Shown here: positions 33,593 through 42,973 of the stretch, piece after piece
Layout: each line of letters starts with the position of its first letter
Numbering within the stretch: the stretch's first letter is position 1
Source of the DNA: Bacteroidales bacterium
GTDB taxonomy: Bacteria > Bacteroidota > Bacteroidia > Bacteroidales > VadinHA17
Direction of reading: 5' to 3'
Length of the DNA: 64,000 nt
Assembly (NCBI GenBank): GCA_011620595.1
Contig: WOYX01000040.1
Span: 1-64,000, forward strand
The notes under the pieces: model-generated
What the model was told of the DNA's origin: nothing
Databases searched by the model: none
The model's input: the letters and a program-made list of their open reading frames with translations, nothing else
Made by a program: the position numbers and the translations under genes

Positions 33593-36500
33593 TCAGAAAT
33601 CGAGGCTGAAGGAAAGGTAAAATATTTTCGGGAGGAGGTAGCCGTTATCGATACCCCATGCGATGTCACCCCTGACGAAATAGCCGAAGAGCTGTGCCCT
33701 TACGCCCCCGCCGAAACCCTGTACCAGGGGATTGCGCATGGCATCGAGCCTGACCACCACCGGTCCGTTGCGTATGACCTTATCATTCCAGTAGTTTTCA
33801 TTGCCCCAGGGGTCCCATCCTGACCACGCCATGCCAATGTCATAGAAGCCGACAAGCTGGAGGCTGTTGAGGAGGTTGGATCGGAGGGGGTGACCTGCAA
33901 AATATCTTACCACAGGCCAGCGTATCTCACTGTTTATCAGAGCAAAGTTGCTTCCGTTACGAATATTCTGGGTAAATCCCCGCATATTGGTGGCCAGGGC
34001 CTGGAATCCGTAGTTGACGTTGGGGTTGACGGGTACGGTCTGGTCGAACATGGGTAACTGATTGAACAGGTAGCCCATCCAGTTGTCGACGCCACCCATG
34101 TAATAGATCAGTCGTGACGGACCGAAAGAGGTGCTTGCCGCAAACCTGTTTGCCCAGATCAGGTCGCGGTGGATCTTCTGATAATGTCTGAAATCGGCAC
34201 CGAAGACGAACATATCGCTTTTTCTTTCAGTGACCTCCCGGTAGTATTCTCCAAACACCTTAAATCTGGTACCGTAGTATATATTGATGGTCCGTTTGCG
34301 GGTATTGTCATATATCACCTCGCCCTTCAATCCTGCCCAATGGCGGTCTGACGATGGAGCCATGAGGCTGGCCTGGTCCGTTGACTGGATGACGTAGTTG
34401 TCATAGCGGTAGGTGAGGGTTCCCTTCAGGGCGAGCACTGCGCTCAGCGGTTTCCTGAGAGAGGCATAGGTGGTGTAGCTCTTTATCTTGTAATAGAGAG
34501 TGTCATTATAGCTGTCAAACGACTGCTTGTGAAACAGCACCTGCTTGTCAAACTTCCCCCTGAGGGCCTCCAGGCTGACCAGGTACTCGTTGCTGTCAAA
34601 GTTGCCGGAGAAACGGAAGCCACCGGTAATACGATAATCCTCAAAAAGGTCAATGGTACCCAGCTTAAAGAGTATGTTGAGGCCGGGATTGAAATAGGGC
34701 GCTCCGCCGTTGTATGCCTGGTAGGTATTGTTCAGGAAGTTGAAGTCGATCTGTGTGGCAGTGTAGTTATTGTAGAAGGCGGGCCTGTAGACCAGGGCGG
34801 TGGGCATCGGCACCCTGGAAGTGTCAAGGTCTATGTCCATGTAATCCTTCCGCCACTGCAGCTCGTAGAAGTTCTCCTTCTCCTTTTCGAAGACATAGTT
34901 ACGGAAGTCGATGGGTTCGTCAGCCGCATAGTACTCGTAGAGTGGTTTTTGGAGAGTGTCGTTCATACGTGCCCGCTCCGCCAGGAGCCAGTCCCTGATA
35001 CGGTTGATGCTGTCGGCAGCCCTCAGCATGGTTATCTCCTCCTCCCTCCATGCAGTGGTGCGTATATCATTGCTGCTGACCCGGGGCGCGTCGCCTGTGG
35101 CACCTGCATGAAGCCTGTAGCGTCCGTTGTCAAAGATCACTGCAGCATCCTGCCCTGCGTTCCTGTCAAAGGCTTCAAGGTTGCGGGGGAAATCTGTTGC
35201 CTGGTGACCGTCGATGAAGTACATGTAATGAATGGCTGTGTCAATAAAGGCTATGGAACTGTCAATGGCGGCATCGTAGTAATTCAGGATACCGTTGCCG
35301 TTGCTGATATAACCCGTGGAGAGGGCAGTGGCCTGCATAGGATCCAGGTAATCGTTGAGGGTGCCTTCATCGAGTCTGGTGAGAATGTTGCCACGGGCTT
35401 TGAGATCATAGGTAAAGAGGTTGAAGGTAAGGCCTGTCTCCTCCTGTGGGTCACCCCGGTTTGAGAGTGTGTCGGTAAGCCTGTTTGATGAAAAGATTAT
35501 GGTCTCATCCTTTCCTCTGATGAATGAGGGGTCAAAATCATCAGCCACGTCATAGGTCAGGCGTTCGTTGGTGCCGCTGATTATCGTGTGGAGATAGATA
35601 TCGGTCATACCGTTGATGATGGCCGAGACCAGCAGGCGGGTGCCGTCGGGTGAGTAGGAGAGTGAGAGTACCTTCTCGAAGAAGGGCATGGTACGCTGCT
35701 CTATGTTCTTCTGGTCGGTACGGTAGAAGTAAAGCTCCACGCCGCCCTTCTCCTCATTGGCAAAGGTCAGTATCTGGCCTCCGGGGTGCCAGGTGATCAC
35801 GGGATAGGTATGGTCAACCGACTGTTCATACTTTGGCTCAGCGGTAAAAATCTTTTTCGATTTGCCGGTGGAGGTGTCGTATATCCAGATTCTGCGTTTG
35901 CCCCAGTCGTTGGATACATAGGCTATCATTCGTCCGTCGGGACTGATCTTCACCGAGGTGTACCGCTCCTGGGGTTTTGACTTTCTGATCTCGGGTGGTT
36001 TCCTGTACTCTTCGCCCGGTTTGATACTGTAATAATTTGCGTAGAATTCCTTCCAGTCACGGTAGGTATCCTTTATGCTCTTTCCCAGCCCGTATAAAAA
36101 TCCGTCCTCAATATTCTTGTAGATTTTTGACAGGTATATGATATTGGGAATGATGGCATCGCCATATGTCTCGCCTATGTATTTCCAGAATGAGTGGCCG
36201 GCAAAGACTGCCTCCTCATATTCGAGGTTGTCAAGGTTCCTGTATCTGCCGTTTTCGAACCCGTCCCTGACACGGTTGTCGGTTTCACTGTCCCATCCGA
36301 AGGCTACGTAGTTAATGAGTCCCTTGATGTACCAGTCGGGTATCTGTATCCGGGAGCTGCTGGTTGTCCTGTCACGGACATCGGCATTGTAGAGCATCTC
36401 ATAGACCACCACCTCGGCTATTGCCGATGCTATCAGCTTGCTGAATTCTTCGTGGTCGCCGTTGAACCAGAGCATAACCTTGTTCTTGATGACCCGGCTG

Positions 36501-36865
36501 TAGCCTCCGACGTTGTAGTCCTCTTCTGCCGATATCAGACCGACGTTGCTCTGCCGGTAATCGTTCTTCTTATTGTAGACTATGAGAATCAGGCGCTTGT
36601 CAAGGGTGTAGTCAAAATAGTCCTCAATCTCGTTGAGCTTCTCTTCCGCCACCACGGAGGCATACTCAGCCACCTCGCGGCCGAACTCATTGTAGTAGCA
36701 ATCTATATCATCAAACCTGAAATAGGTCCAGTAGAAGTCCCGGTGCTGTACCCGGTTCTTGCCGAAGGTCATCTGCATGCCGTTGTAGAACTGTCCTGAT
36801 GCCGGCATGGCAGTCAGCAGCAGGAGGGTTGTCAGTGCAAGTATGAAGGGACTTTTCGAGCGCAT
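33593..36865 (-). CDS. TolB-like propeller / Omp85-type barrel protein with degenerate peptidase-MA domain
   Basis: A 1090-residue exported protein. After a signal peptide (LALTTLLLLTAMPASGQ) comes a peptidase-MA-like domain (about 30-275), whose expected HExxH site reads ASAIAEVVVYEML and so lacks the histidines. Residues about 295-490 hold PD40/WD40-like beta-propeller repeats (VKISPDGRMIAYVSND, LSYSPDGTRLLVSA). After a long linker the C-terminal third (about 690-1090) looks like an Omp85/BamA-type barrel, with YMGGVDNWMGY, FALINSEIRWPVVRYF and the aromatic end FYLSFSLDF. The start at 36865 gives a proper signal peptide; the frame extends 19 codons further. No POTRA domain is evident. A role in outer-membrane protein or lipid handling is inferred only. 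Confidence 0.8.
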   Translation of the reverse strand: MRSKSPFILALTTLLLLTAMPASGQFYNGMQMTFGKNRVQHRDFYWTYFRFDDIDCYYNEFGREVAEYASVVAEEKLNEIEDYFDYTLDKRLILIVYNKKNDYRQSNVGLISAEEDYNVGGYSRVIKNKVMLWFNGDHEEFSKLIASAIAEVVVYEMLYNADVRDRTTSSSRIQIPDWYIKGLINYVAFGWDSETDNRVRDGFENGRYRNLDNLEYEEAVFAGHSFWKYIGETYGDAIIPNIIYLSKIYKNIEDGFLYGLGKSIKDTYRDWKEFYANYYSIKPGEEYRKPPEIRKSKPQERYTSVKISPDGRMIAYVSNDWGKRRIWIYDTSTGKSKKIFTAEPKYEQSVDHTYPVITWHPGGQILTFANEEKGGVELYFYRTDQKNIEQRTMPFFEKVLSLSYSPDGTRLLVSAIINGMTDIYLHTIISGTNERLTYDVADDFDPSFIRGKDETIIFSSNRLTDTLSNRGDPQEETGLTFNLFTYDLKARGNILTRLDEGTLNDYLDPMQATALSTGYISNGNGILNYYDAAIDSSIAFIDTAIHYMYFIDGHQATDFPRNLEAFDRNAGQDAAVIFDNGRYRLHAGATGDAPRVSSNDIRTTAWREEEITMLRAADSINRIRDWLLAERARMNDTLQKPLYEYYAADEPIDFRNYVFEKEKENFYELQWRKDYMDIDLDTSRVPMPTALVYRPAFYNNYTATQIDFNFLNNTYQAYNGGAPYFNPGLNILFKLGTIDLFEDYRITGGFRFSGNFDSNEYLVSLEALRGKFDKQVLFHKQSFDSYNDTLYYKIKSYTTYASLRKPLSAVLALKGTLTYRYDNYVIQSTDQASLMAPSSDRHWAGLKGEVIYDNTRKRTINIYYGTRFKVFGEYYREVTERKSDMFVFGADFRHYQKIHRDLIWANRFAASTSFGPSRLIYYMGGVDNWMGYLFNQLPMFDQTVPVNPNVNYGFQALATNMRGFTQNIRNGSNFALINSEIRWPVVRYFAGHPLRSNLLNSLQLVGFYDIGMAWSGWDPWGNENYWNDKVIRNGPVVVRLDAMRNPLVQGFGGGVRAQLFGYFVRGDIAWGIDNGYLLPKIFYLSFSLDF

Positions 36866-37088
36866 ATGCAAAACGGATCTGCACTTTCCGGATTCAGCAA
36901 AATCTGTTCCAAAGGCAGGCAACCGTATGGCAAAACTAATGGAATAACCAATAAAAAAACAGTGACTTGTCGATTTTTATTATTTTTGGAGCTGATTATG
37001 ATGCAATATAACTGGCTTGATCTTTGTTATGTTAAATGCAACCAGAAATCAACCTGAAGTTTGTCCGGGTAATAAAATGAGATAAAAT

Positions 37089-38180
37089 ATGAAAAGGATT
37101 TTTTCAGCAGTTGTTTTATTATTGCTTGCAACCGGGATTTGGGCGCAGCCCAGGATTAAATTTGAAGATACGCGTCACAATTACGGGACGATCAAGGAGG
37201 AGGCCGGCAAGCAGGAGGCGGTTTTCAACTTCACCAACACCGGCGATTCCGTTCTTGTCATCACCAGGGTACAGTCATCATGTGGCTGCACGGCAGCTGA
37301 CTATACCAAAGCGCCTGTTCCTCCGGGAGGCAAGGGTTTTGTCACGGCGGTCTTTGATCCCCGTGGTTACAGCAGTCGCTTTGCCAAGAGCATTTCGGTG
37401 TACACCAACGCCAGACCGCCGGTCACTGTGCTGATCATTGAAGGACAGGTAGTTCCGCGTGAGAAGACAGTGGAAGAGCTCTATACTTTTGCCGTGGGGC
37501 CGGTGAGGTTCCAGTCAAACCATCTGGCGTTCACCACTACGAAGAAGAACGAGAAGAAGATCAGGGTGATGCCTGTCATCAACACCTCGAAGGAGCCTGC
37601 CACGGTTGAGTTTGAAGGTATCCCTGCCCACCTGTCGCTTAAGATGAATCCGGCCACTCTCAAGCCCGGAGAGAAGGGGGTGATTGAGGGCAGCTATGAC
37701 GCCAGGCTCAACAGCAGCAGCTGGGGCAATGTCAATGACCTGATACGCCTTAAGGTAAACGGAGAGCAGATGAAGAACATTTACCTTTATGTCTCAGCCA
37801 ACCTGGTGGAGGACTTTTCAGGGCTGAGCAGCCAGGAGCTGGCCAATGCACCCGTTCTGAAGCTGGAGTCGAATACAGTTGATTTCGGAACCATCAAACA
37901 GAAATCTTCTGCCGATGTTGAGTTCAAGTTCACCAATGAGGGCAAGAGCGATCTCATCATCAGGCATGTCAAGTCGGGATGCGGATGCACGGCACTGATG
38001 CCCACTGAGAATGTGATCAAGCCGGGCGCCCAGGGTTCCATCAAGGCCAGATTCAATTCCGGCGGTTACAAGGGACAGATATACAAGAACATCTTCATCT
38101 ACACCAATGATCCGAAGAATTCTGAGGTTATGCTGATGATCAAGGGTCAGGTACTTGTGGAGGAGAGTGCAGAAAAGTAA
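37089..38180 (+). CDS. Secreted protein with two DUF1573 domains
   Basis: A 363-residue exported protein with a signal peptide (VLLLLATGIWAQ, cut near residue 19) and two DUF1573 Ig-like domains of the ASPM/SPD-2/Hydin type: about 22-125 (HNYGTIKEEAG, VITRVQSSCGCTAADYT) and about 255-360 (VDFGTIKQKSSADVEFKF, IIRHVKSGCGCTALMPT). A third, diverged beta-sandwich lies between. The conserved CGCT motif occurs in both. Function in Bacteroidota is unknown; a periplasmic or surface scaffold is plausible. The meaB gene follows 25 bases later on the same strand. Confidence 0.88.
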   Translation: MKRIFSAVVLLLLATGIWAQPRIKFEDTRHNYGTIKEEAGKQEAVFNFTNTGDSVLVITRVQSSCGCTAADYTKAPVPPGGKGFVTAVFDPRGYSSRFAKSISVYTNARPPVTVLIIEGQVVPREKTVEELYTFAVGPVRFQSNHLAFTTTKKNEKKIRVMPVINTSKEPATVEFEGIPAHLSLKMNPATLKPGEKGVIEGSYDARLNSSSWGNVNDLIRLKVNGEQMKNIYLYVSANLVEDFSGLSSQELANAPVLKLESNTVDFGTIKQKSSADVEFKFTNEGKSDLIIRHVKSGCGCTALMPTENVIKPGAQGSIKARFNSGGYKGQIYKNIFIYTNDPKNSEVMLMIKGQVLVEESAEK

Positions 38181-38205
38181 CGGACAGCCGGGGGACAGGA
38201 GGGAT

Positions 38206-39306
38206 ATGAACAGTGCAAAAGGCCAGGCCGGAGTACTTTCGGTTCAGAAAGGAGTTGTGCAGCCCCCCAGCATAAACCCCGATATGGCCAACCGTCTCCG
38301 GCGGAACAGGAGAAAAAAGCTAACTGCCGATGACTACGCCGACGGCATCCTGCGCGGCAACCGTACCATACTCAGTCAGGCCATAACGCTCATTGAGAGC
38401 TCACTGCCGGAGCATTACGATCTTGCCCAGGCGGTGGTGGAACGTTGCCTGCCTGCCAGCTCCCGCTCTGTCAGGCTCGGCATCACAGGTGTTCCCGGTG
38501 CCGGCAAAAGCACTTTCATTGAGACCTTTGGCACTATGCTTACACGTTATTACGGCAGGCGTCTTGCAGTCCTGACAATTGACCCAAGCAGCCAGCAGAG
38601 CAAGGGAAGCATCATGGGTGACAAGACGAGGATGGAGCAGCTGAGTGTAGACCCTGATGCCTTCATACGGCCGTCACCCTCAGCAGGTACTCTCGGCGGG
38701 GTGGCCCGCAAGACACGGGAGACAATAATTCTTTGCGAGGCCGCCGGCTTTGACACCATAATTGTTGAGACAGTGGGCGTGGGACAGTCGGAGACTGCCG
38801 CACACTCCATGGTCGATTTCTTCCTGGTGCTCATGCTTGCCGGAGCCGGTGATGAGCTACAGGGCATCAAGCGCGGAATTATGGAGATGGCTGATACGAT
38901 TATCATAAACAAAGCTGACGGCAATAATATTCAGAAGGCAGAGATGGCAAGGGTAGAGTATGAAAATGCACTGCATCTCTTTCCTCCAGCACCGTCTAAG
39001 TGGAGCCCCAGGGTGATGACCTGCTCGTCGCTCGAGAAGACGGGGATAAACGAAGTTTGGGAGACGGTACGCGATTATGTCAGTCTGACAAAGGGCAACG
39101 GCTGGTTCTGGGAGAGAAGGAGGGAACAGGCGGTCACACGAATGCACGAGACCATTATAGATTCTCTGAAGTATTCATTCTACAACCATCCGGAGGTGAT
39201 GGCACTGCTGCCCAAGCTGGAGAAACAGCTGCGCGAAGGCGAGATGACATCATACAAGCCGGCACTGATGTTGCTCGATAAATATTTCGGAAGCAACTGC
39301 CGGTAA
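38206..39306 (+). CDS. meaB: Methylmalonyl-CoA mutase-associated GTPase MeaB
   Basis: A 366-residue G3E P-loop GTPase that loads and protects the B12 cofactor of methylmalonyl-CoA mutase. The P-loop is GITGVPGAGKSTFIET, followed by LTIDPSSQQSKGSIMGDKTRM, IIVETVGVGQSE, and the base-binding NKADGNN. The ATG at 38206 is chosen because it follows GGAGGGAT and is outside the DUF1573 gene. The mutase genes are not in the window. With mmdA and the biotin carrier it supports a methylmalonyl-CoA pathway. Confidence 0.95.
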   Translation: MNSAKGQAGVLSVQKGVVQPPSINPDMANRLRRNRRKKLTADDYADGILRGNRTILSQAITLIESSLPEHYDLAQAVVERCLPASSRSVRLGITGVPGAGKSTFIETFGTMLTRYYGRRLAVLTIDPSSQQSKGSIMGDKTRMEQLSVDPDAFIRPSPSAGTLGGVARKTRETIILCEAAGFDTIIVETVGVGQSETAAHSMVDFFLVLMLAGAGDELQGIKRGIMEMADTIIINKADGNNIQKAEMARVEYENALHLFPPAPSKWSPRVMTCSSLEKTGINEVWETVRDYVSLTKGNGWFWERRREQAVTRMHETIIDSLKYSFYNHPEVMALLPKLEKQLREGEMTSYKPALMLLDKYFGSNCR

Positions 39307-39334
39307 TCACAAATTTCGGACTTTATTGAGGAAA

Positions 39335-39381
39335 ACAGGCAGGTTTTTCATCTGCCTGTATGAACTCATGGAGTTTTTTTT
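39335..39381 (+). terminator. Double hairpin terminator after meaB
   Basis: A perfect 8-bp stem (ACAGGCAG / CTGCCTGT, loop 9) is followed by a 5-bp stem (AACTC / GAGTT, loop 3) that ends in a run of eight T residues. Together they should end the DUF1573-meaB transcript. Confidence 0.7.
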
Positions 39382-39382
39382 G

Positions 39383-39390
39383 TATGTTTG
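39383..39390 (+). promoter_or_regulatory. Probable -7 box of the TlpA gene
   Basis: TATGTTTG matches TAnnTTTG and lies 43 bases before the ATG at 39434, immediately after the meaB terminator. Confidence 0.45.
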
Positions 39391-39433
39391 AACCTTCAAA
39401 AAATTAGAGTGTTATATAATTAAAACGGTTAAA

Positions 39434-40540
39434 ATGAAAAAGACAGCTTTCCTTGTTTTAATAATGGCAATTGCGGCATCATGTGCCAGGGAACCGCAAT
39501 ACCGGATTACCGGTACCATTGACGGTGCGGGCAGCGAGGTAATTATACTGCAGAAGCGTATTCCCGGAGGTTATGATATTATTGACTCTGCAACCATGGA
39601 GAACGGCTCCTTTGAGATGACCGGCACCGTCGAGTATCCGCAGATGGTGAACCTCGCGATCAAGAATAAGCGGGGAGGCCTCAGTTTCTTCATTGAGAAC
39701 TCCGACATTACCGTACACGGCCATGCCGACTCACTGTGGCTGGCATCTGTTGCCGGATCCCTGACCCAGGGCGAGTTTGACACCTACAAGGCTGCATTCG
39801 ATGAGTCGAATGAAGAGATGTCAAAGATCTATGACCGTTACCGTGAGGCAAAGATGGCCGGTGATGACGAGCTTGCCGGCTCCATCGAAAAGGAGATTGA
39901 GGCATTGGATGCCAGGCAGACCGAGATGAAGAAGGAGTTCATTGTCAACAATCCTTCATCATATGTTACTCCCACCGTGCTGAACGAGATTTCATACTAT
40001 CTGGAGGCTGATGAACTTGAGAGCCTGCTGGGAAAGCTTGACACATCACTCAACAAGGTTCAGTCGGTTGTCACCCTGAAGGAGAGACTCGTCAAACTCA
40101 AGGCTGTTGCAGTCGGTCAGAAGGCTCCCGATTTCACGCTGAATGACACTGAGGGCAATCCTGTATCCCTCTACTCGAAGCTGGGCGGGGATACGAAGCT
40201 GCTGCTTGTCGATTTCTGGGCAGCATGGTGCCCTCCCTGCCGCCAGGAGAACCCCAACGTGGTAAAGGTGTGGAAAGAGTACAACAAGAAGGGTTTCGAC
40301 GTGCTGGGCGTGTCACTTGACCGCAACAGGGAGGACTGGCTCAAGGCGATAGAGGATGACAAACTTACCTGGACACACATCTCTGACCTCAAATACTGGG
40401 ACTGTGCTCCTGCAAAACTGTATGCCGTAACAGGCATACCGGCCAACTTCCTTATTGACGGTGAGGGGGTGATAGTAGGCCATAACCTCAGGGGAGCGGC
40501 GCTTGAAGAAAAGGTCAAAGAACTGCTCGGCTCTAAATAA
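39434..40540 (+). CDS. TlpA/ResA-like thioredoxin lipoprotein with DUF4369 domain
   Basis: A 368-residue lipoprotein (lipobox IAASC, Cys at about 17). The N-terminal DUF4369 domain (about 22-120, YRITGTIDGAGSEVIIL) is followed by a helical linker and a thioredoxin domain (about 225-368) with the active site WCPPC (W265, C266, C269) in VDFWAAWCPPCRQENP, and the cis-proline region TGIPANFLID. It should act as a periplasmic thiol-disulfide oxidoreductase, probably reducing. No cytochrome maturation genes are adjacent, so the substrate is unknown. It has its own promoter and terminator. Confidence 0.92.
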   Translation: MKKTAFLVLIMAIAASCAREPQYRITGTIDGAGSEVIILQKRIPGGYDIIDSATMENGSFEMTGTVEYPQMVNLAIKNKRGGLSFFIENSDITVHGHADSLWLASVAGSLTQGEFDTYKAAFDESNEEMSKIYDRYREAKMAGDDELAGSIEKEIEALDARQTEMKKEFIVNNPSSYVTPTVLNEISYYLEADELESLLGKLDTSLNKVQSVVTLKERLVKLKAVAVGQKAPDFTLNDTEGNPVSLYSKLGGDTKLLLVDFWAAWCPPCRQENPNVVKVWKEYNKKGFDVLGVSLDRNREDWLKAIEDDKLTWTHISDLKYWDCAPAKLYAVTGIPANFLIDGEGVIVGHNLRGAALEEKVKELLGSK

Positions 40541-40565
40541 TATTAAGAATTTTGACTAATTTAGG

Positions 40566-40600
40566 AAGCCGTTGGGGAAGCAGTTCTCCAGCGGCTTTTT
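40566..40600 (+). terminator. Rho-independent terminator after the TlpA gene
   Basis: A stem of up to 13 bp beginning AAGCCG and closing CGGCTT, with two G-T pairs and a short loop, is followed by TTTTTC. It lies 25 bases after the stop and 17 bases before the next start codon. Confidence 0.8.
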
Positions 40601-40617
40601 CATCATATAAACCGGAA

Positions 40618-42144
40618 ATGAGCAAGAAGGAAGATTTTCTGAACTACATGAGGCAGGGCTATGCGTGCAAGGGTGATTTCATTGTCCTTGGCGGTGCCAG
40701 GCTTGACGGCGAGGCTGTCGCTGATGCACATATCAGGATACCTCTGAAGACGCTTAACAGGCACGGTCTGATTGCAGGCGCAACGGGTACGGGCAAGACC
40801 AAGAGCCTGCAGGTGATAACCGAGCAGCTCTCACTGAAGGGGATACCCTCGCTGGTGATGGATGTCAAGGGTGACCTCAGCGGACTGGCCAGGCCGGGGG
40901 TGGAGACCCCGTTCATCACCAACAGGCATGCAAGTATCAATCTGCCCTGGTCCACCATGGGATTTCCGGTGGAGCTGCTGACCCTGTCGGAACAAAACGG
41001 AGTGCGTCTGCGTGCGACGGTCTCGGAATTCGGGCCGGTGCTCTTCTCACGGATACTCGACCTGAACGATACCCAGGGAGGGATAATGTCAATAATCTTC
41101 AAATACTGCGATGACAACAAGCTGGGGCTGGTTGACCTCAGGGATATCAGGAAGGTGATACAGTACCTTCAGGGCGAGGGCAAGGCTGAGCTTGAAAAGG
41201 AGTACGGGGCCATGTCACCGGCATCGACCGGCGTCATATTGCGTAAGATAATTGAGCTGGAGCAGCAGGGGGCGGATCGCTTCTTCGGTGAGGAGTCATT
41301 TGACATAAAGGATCTGATGCGCCGTGACAGCAACGGCAACGGTTATATAAACATCATCCGGCTGACCGACATACAGGACAAACCCAAGCTCTTTTCGACC
41401 TTTATGCTGTCACTGCTGGCAGAGGTCTACAATAGCATGCCTGAGAGAGGTGATCAGCCGAAACCGGAGCTTGTGATCTTCATTGATGAGGCTCATCTCG
41501 TCTTTAACCAGGCCAGCAAAATCCTCCTTGAGCAGATCGAAACAATTGTCAAACTCATTCGTTCCAAGGGCGTGGGAGTATATTTCATCACGCAGAATCC
41601 GATGGATGTGCCTGCTCCTGTGCTTGCCCAGCTTGGTCTTAAGGTACAGCATGCGCTGAGGGCCTTTACTGCAAATGACAGGAAGAACATCAGGCTTACA
41701 GCAGAGAACTTTCCGATCTCATCATGGTACAACACGGAGGAAGCCCTTACCTCACTGGGAACAGGCGAGGCGCTGGTGACGGCCCTCAATGAGAAGGGGA
41801 TACCCACCCCTCTTGCAGCCATGGTTGTCCGTGCCCCTATGAGCAGGATGGACATACTCACGGAGGAGGAGATAGATTCGATAAACAGTTCATCACCGCT
41901 GGTGGTGAAGTACTCCCGGGTTGTTGACCCCGAGAGTGCGGCGGAGATCCTCGAGAAGAAGATATCCTCAGCCGAACTGAAAAGGAAAGAGGCCCAGGAG
42001 AGAAAGGCAAGGGAGAAGGTGACTGGTCGCAGTCCGCGTACCACCACCACGCGGCGCAGGACAACCCATCCGGTGGTGAAGGTGCTTACCTCTGCCACCT
42101 TCATACGCGGTGTAATGGGTATCCTGACGAAGGCAATGAAATGA
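40618..42144 (+). CDS. HerA-like ATPase (DUF853 / helicase HerA-type)
   Basis: A 508-residue P-loop ATPase of the HerA/FtsK superfamily. The Walker A motif is GLIAGATGTGKTKSLQV, Walker B VIFIDEAHLVF, and the family motif KSKGVGVYFITQNPMDVP is present as RSKGVGVYFITQNPMDVP. The middle carries the TVSEFGPVLFSRILDLND insert typical of DUF853. The last 50 residues are basic and repeat-rich. Such proteins are often annotated as helicases, but biochemical roles are not established. The ATG at 40618 follows CCGGAA; an in-frame TTG at 40552 lies within the terminator region and is rejected. Confidence 0.88.
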   Translation: MSKKEDFLNYMRQGYACKGDFIVLGGARLDGEAVADAHIRIPLKTLNRHGLIAGATGTGKTKSLQVITEQLSLKGIPSLVMDVKGDLSGLARPGVETPFITNRHASINLPWSTMGFPVELLTLSEQNGVRLRATVSEFGPVLFSRILDLNDTQGGIMSIIFKYCDDNKLGLVDLRDIRKVIQYLQGEGKAELEKEYGAMSPASTGVILRKIIELEQQGADRFFGEESFDIKDLMRRDSNGNGYINIIRLTDIQDKPKLFSTFMLSLLAEVYNSMPERGDQPKPELVIFIDEAHLVFNQASKILLEQIETIVKLIRSKGVGVYFITQNPMDVPAPVLAQLGLKVQHALRAFTANDRKNIRLTAENFPISSWYNTEEALTSLGTGEALVTALNEKGIPTPLAAMVVRAPMSRMDILTEEEIDSINSSSPLVVKYSRVVDPESAAEILEKKISSAELKRKEAQERKAREKVTGRSPRTTTTRRRTTHPVVKVLTSATFIRGVMGILTKAMK

Positions 42145-42167
42145 TGAGATACTTACGCAGAACCTGA

Positions 42168-42187
42168 AGCCGGAATGTACCCCGGCT
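42168..42187 (+). terminator. Hairpin after the HerA-like gene
   Basis: A 6-bp GC-rich stem (AGCCGG / CCGGCT) with an 8-base loop lies 23 bases after the stop. There is no T-run, so termination is only possible, not certain. Confidence 0.3.
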
Positions 42188-42402
42188 CCTGAGGAAGCGA
42201 TTATCTCAAAATAAAACTGAAAGTCCGGACAGCGACTCTGTGAAGAAACAGTACTGATTTACGGGCCAGTGCCTTAAGTCCTAAGAAAGTAGATTGAAAT
42301 ACAGCATGCAAGTCAAAAAATAAGTGATTGTGAACTATCAGAGTAATCAGCAGAGATCAAAAAAATGCCGGAATTCATTTATTTTAACCAAATAGATAAA
42401 CC

Positions 42403-42798
42403 CTGAAGACAAAAATATTTACAGTTGTTACGATAGCAACGTTATCCGTTGCTTCACTCCAGGCCCAGGTGAGTTTTAGTGTAGTTGCCGGGCCCAACTT
42501 TCAGAACATTACCGGTAAGCAGTCCTTGGACTATGAGAATTTTTCCTATGAGCAGAAGATTAAGTTCAGTAACCGGATAACCTGGGATGAATACTCGGAT
42601 ATGGATCATGCATACTATAGGCCATTTGATGCGGGAGCCAATATTTTTGCAGGCTATGAGCTGGAAATGGGGCTTTTCTTCCAGTTGAATGCACAGATGG
42701 GTATGCTGAAAATGAATCCGGAGATTGAGGAGGCGGAGGATGATGAAGCTGCATACAAGAATACCGGTTTCGGAATATCAATTGGCTATAACTTCTGA
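42403..42798 (+). pseudogene. Decayed OMP beta-barrel gene (lost ATG, shortened)
   Basis: The frame encodes a good signal peptide (TVVTIATLSVASLQAQ) and pieces of a PorT-like barrel (VSFSVVAGPNFQNITGK and FDAGANIFAGYELEMG, ending GFGISIGYNF). Two things look wrong. The codon where the signal peptide should start is CTG (42403), with a stop two codons before it, so no ATG is available upstream; the first usual start is a GTG at 42469, after the signal peptide. And at 131 residues it is shorter than the roughly 190-220 of its family, as if a middle section were missing. A working CTG-start gene remains possible. Confidence 0.55.
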
Positions 42799-42861
42799 TC
42801 CTGCGTTAACCCTCAAAAAACCGTTCGCCTCATCCGAGAGGTTTTATTATGTTCCTGATGT

Positions 42862-42971
42862 CAGTATTCAGTAATCAGTGTTGCAATCCACAAATCATCA
42901 AATTCTTAATTCTTAATTCTTCATTCTTAATTCTTCACTACTGCCTGCCGACTGCCGACTGCCGACCGCCG
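42862..42971 (+). repeat. Drifting heptanucleotide array
   Basis: About fifteen 7-base units stay in one phase while their sequence drifts: CAGTATT, CAGTAAT, CAGTGTT, then ATCAAAT, TCTTAAT (three copies) and TCTTCAT, then TACTGCC and TGCCGAC (three copies). The array ends two bases before the stop codon of the minus-strand aldo/keto reductase gene. Confidence 0.85.
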
Positions 42972-42973
42972 GA

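Noticed and set aside
34529-35464. 311-codon plus-strand open frame
   Set aside because: It is wholly antisense to the large TolB/Omp85-like gene and its product has no recognisable features.
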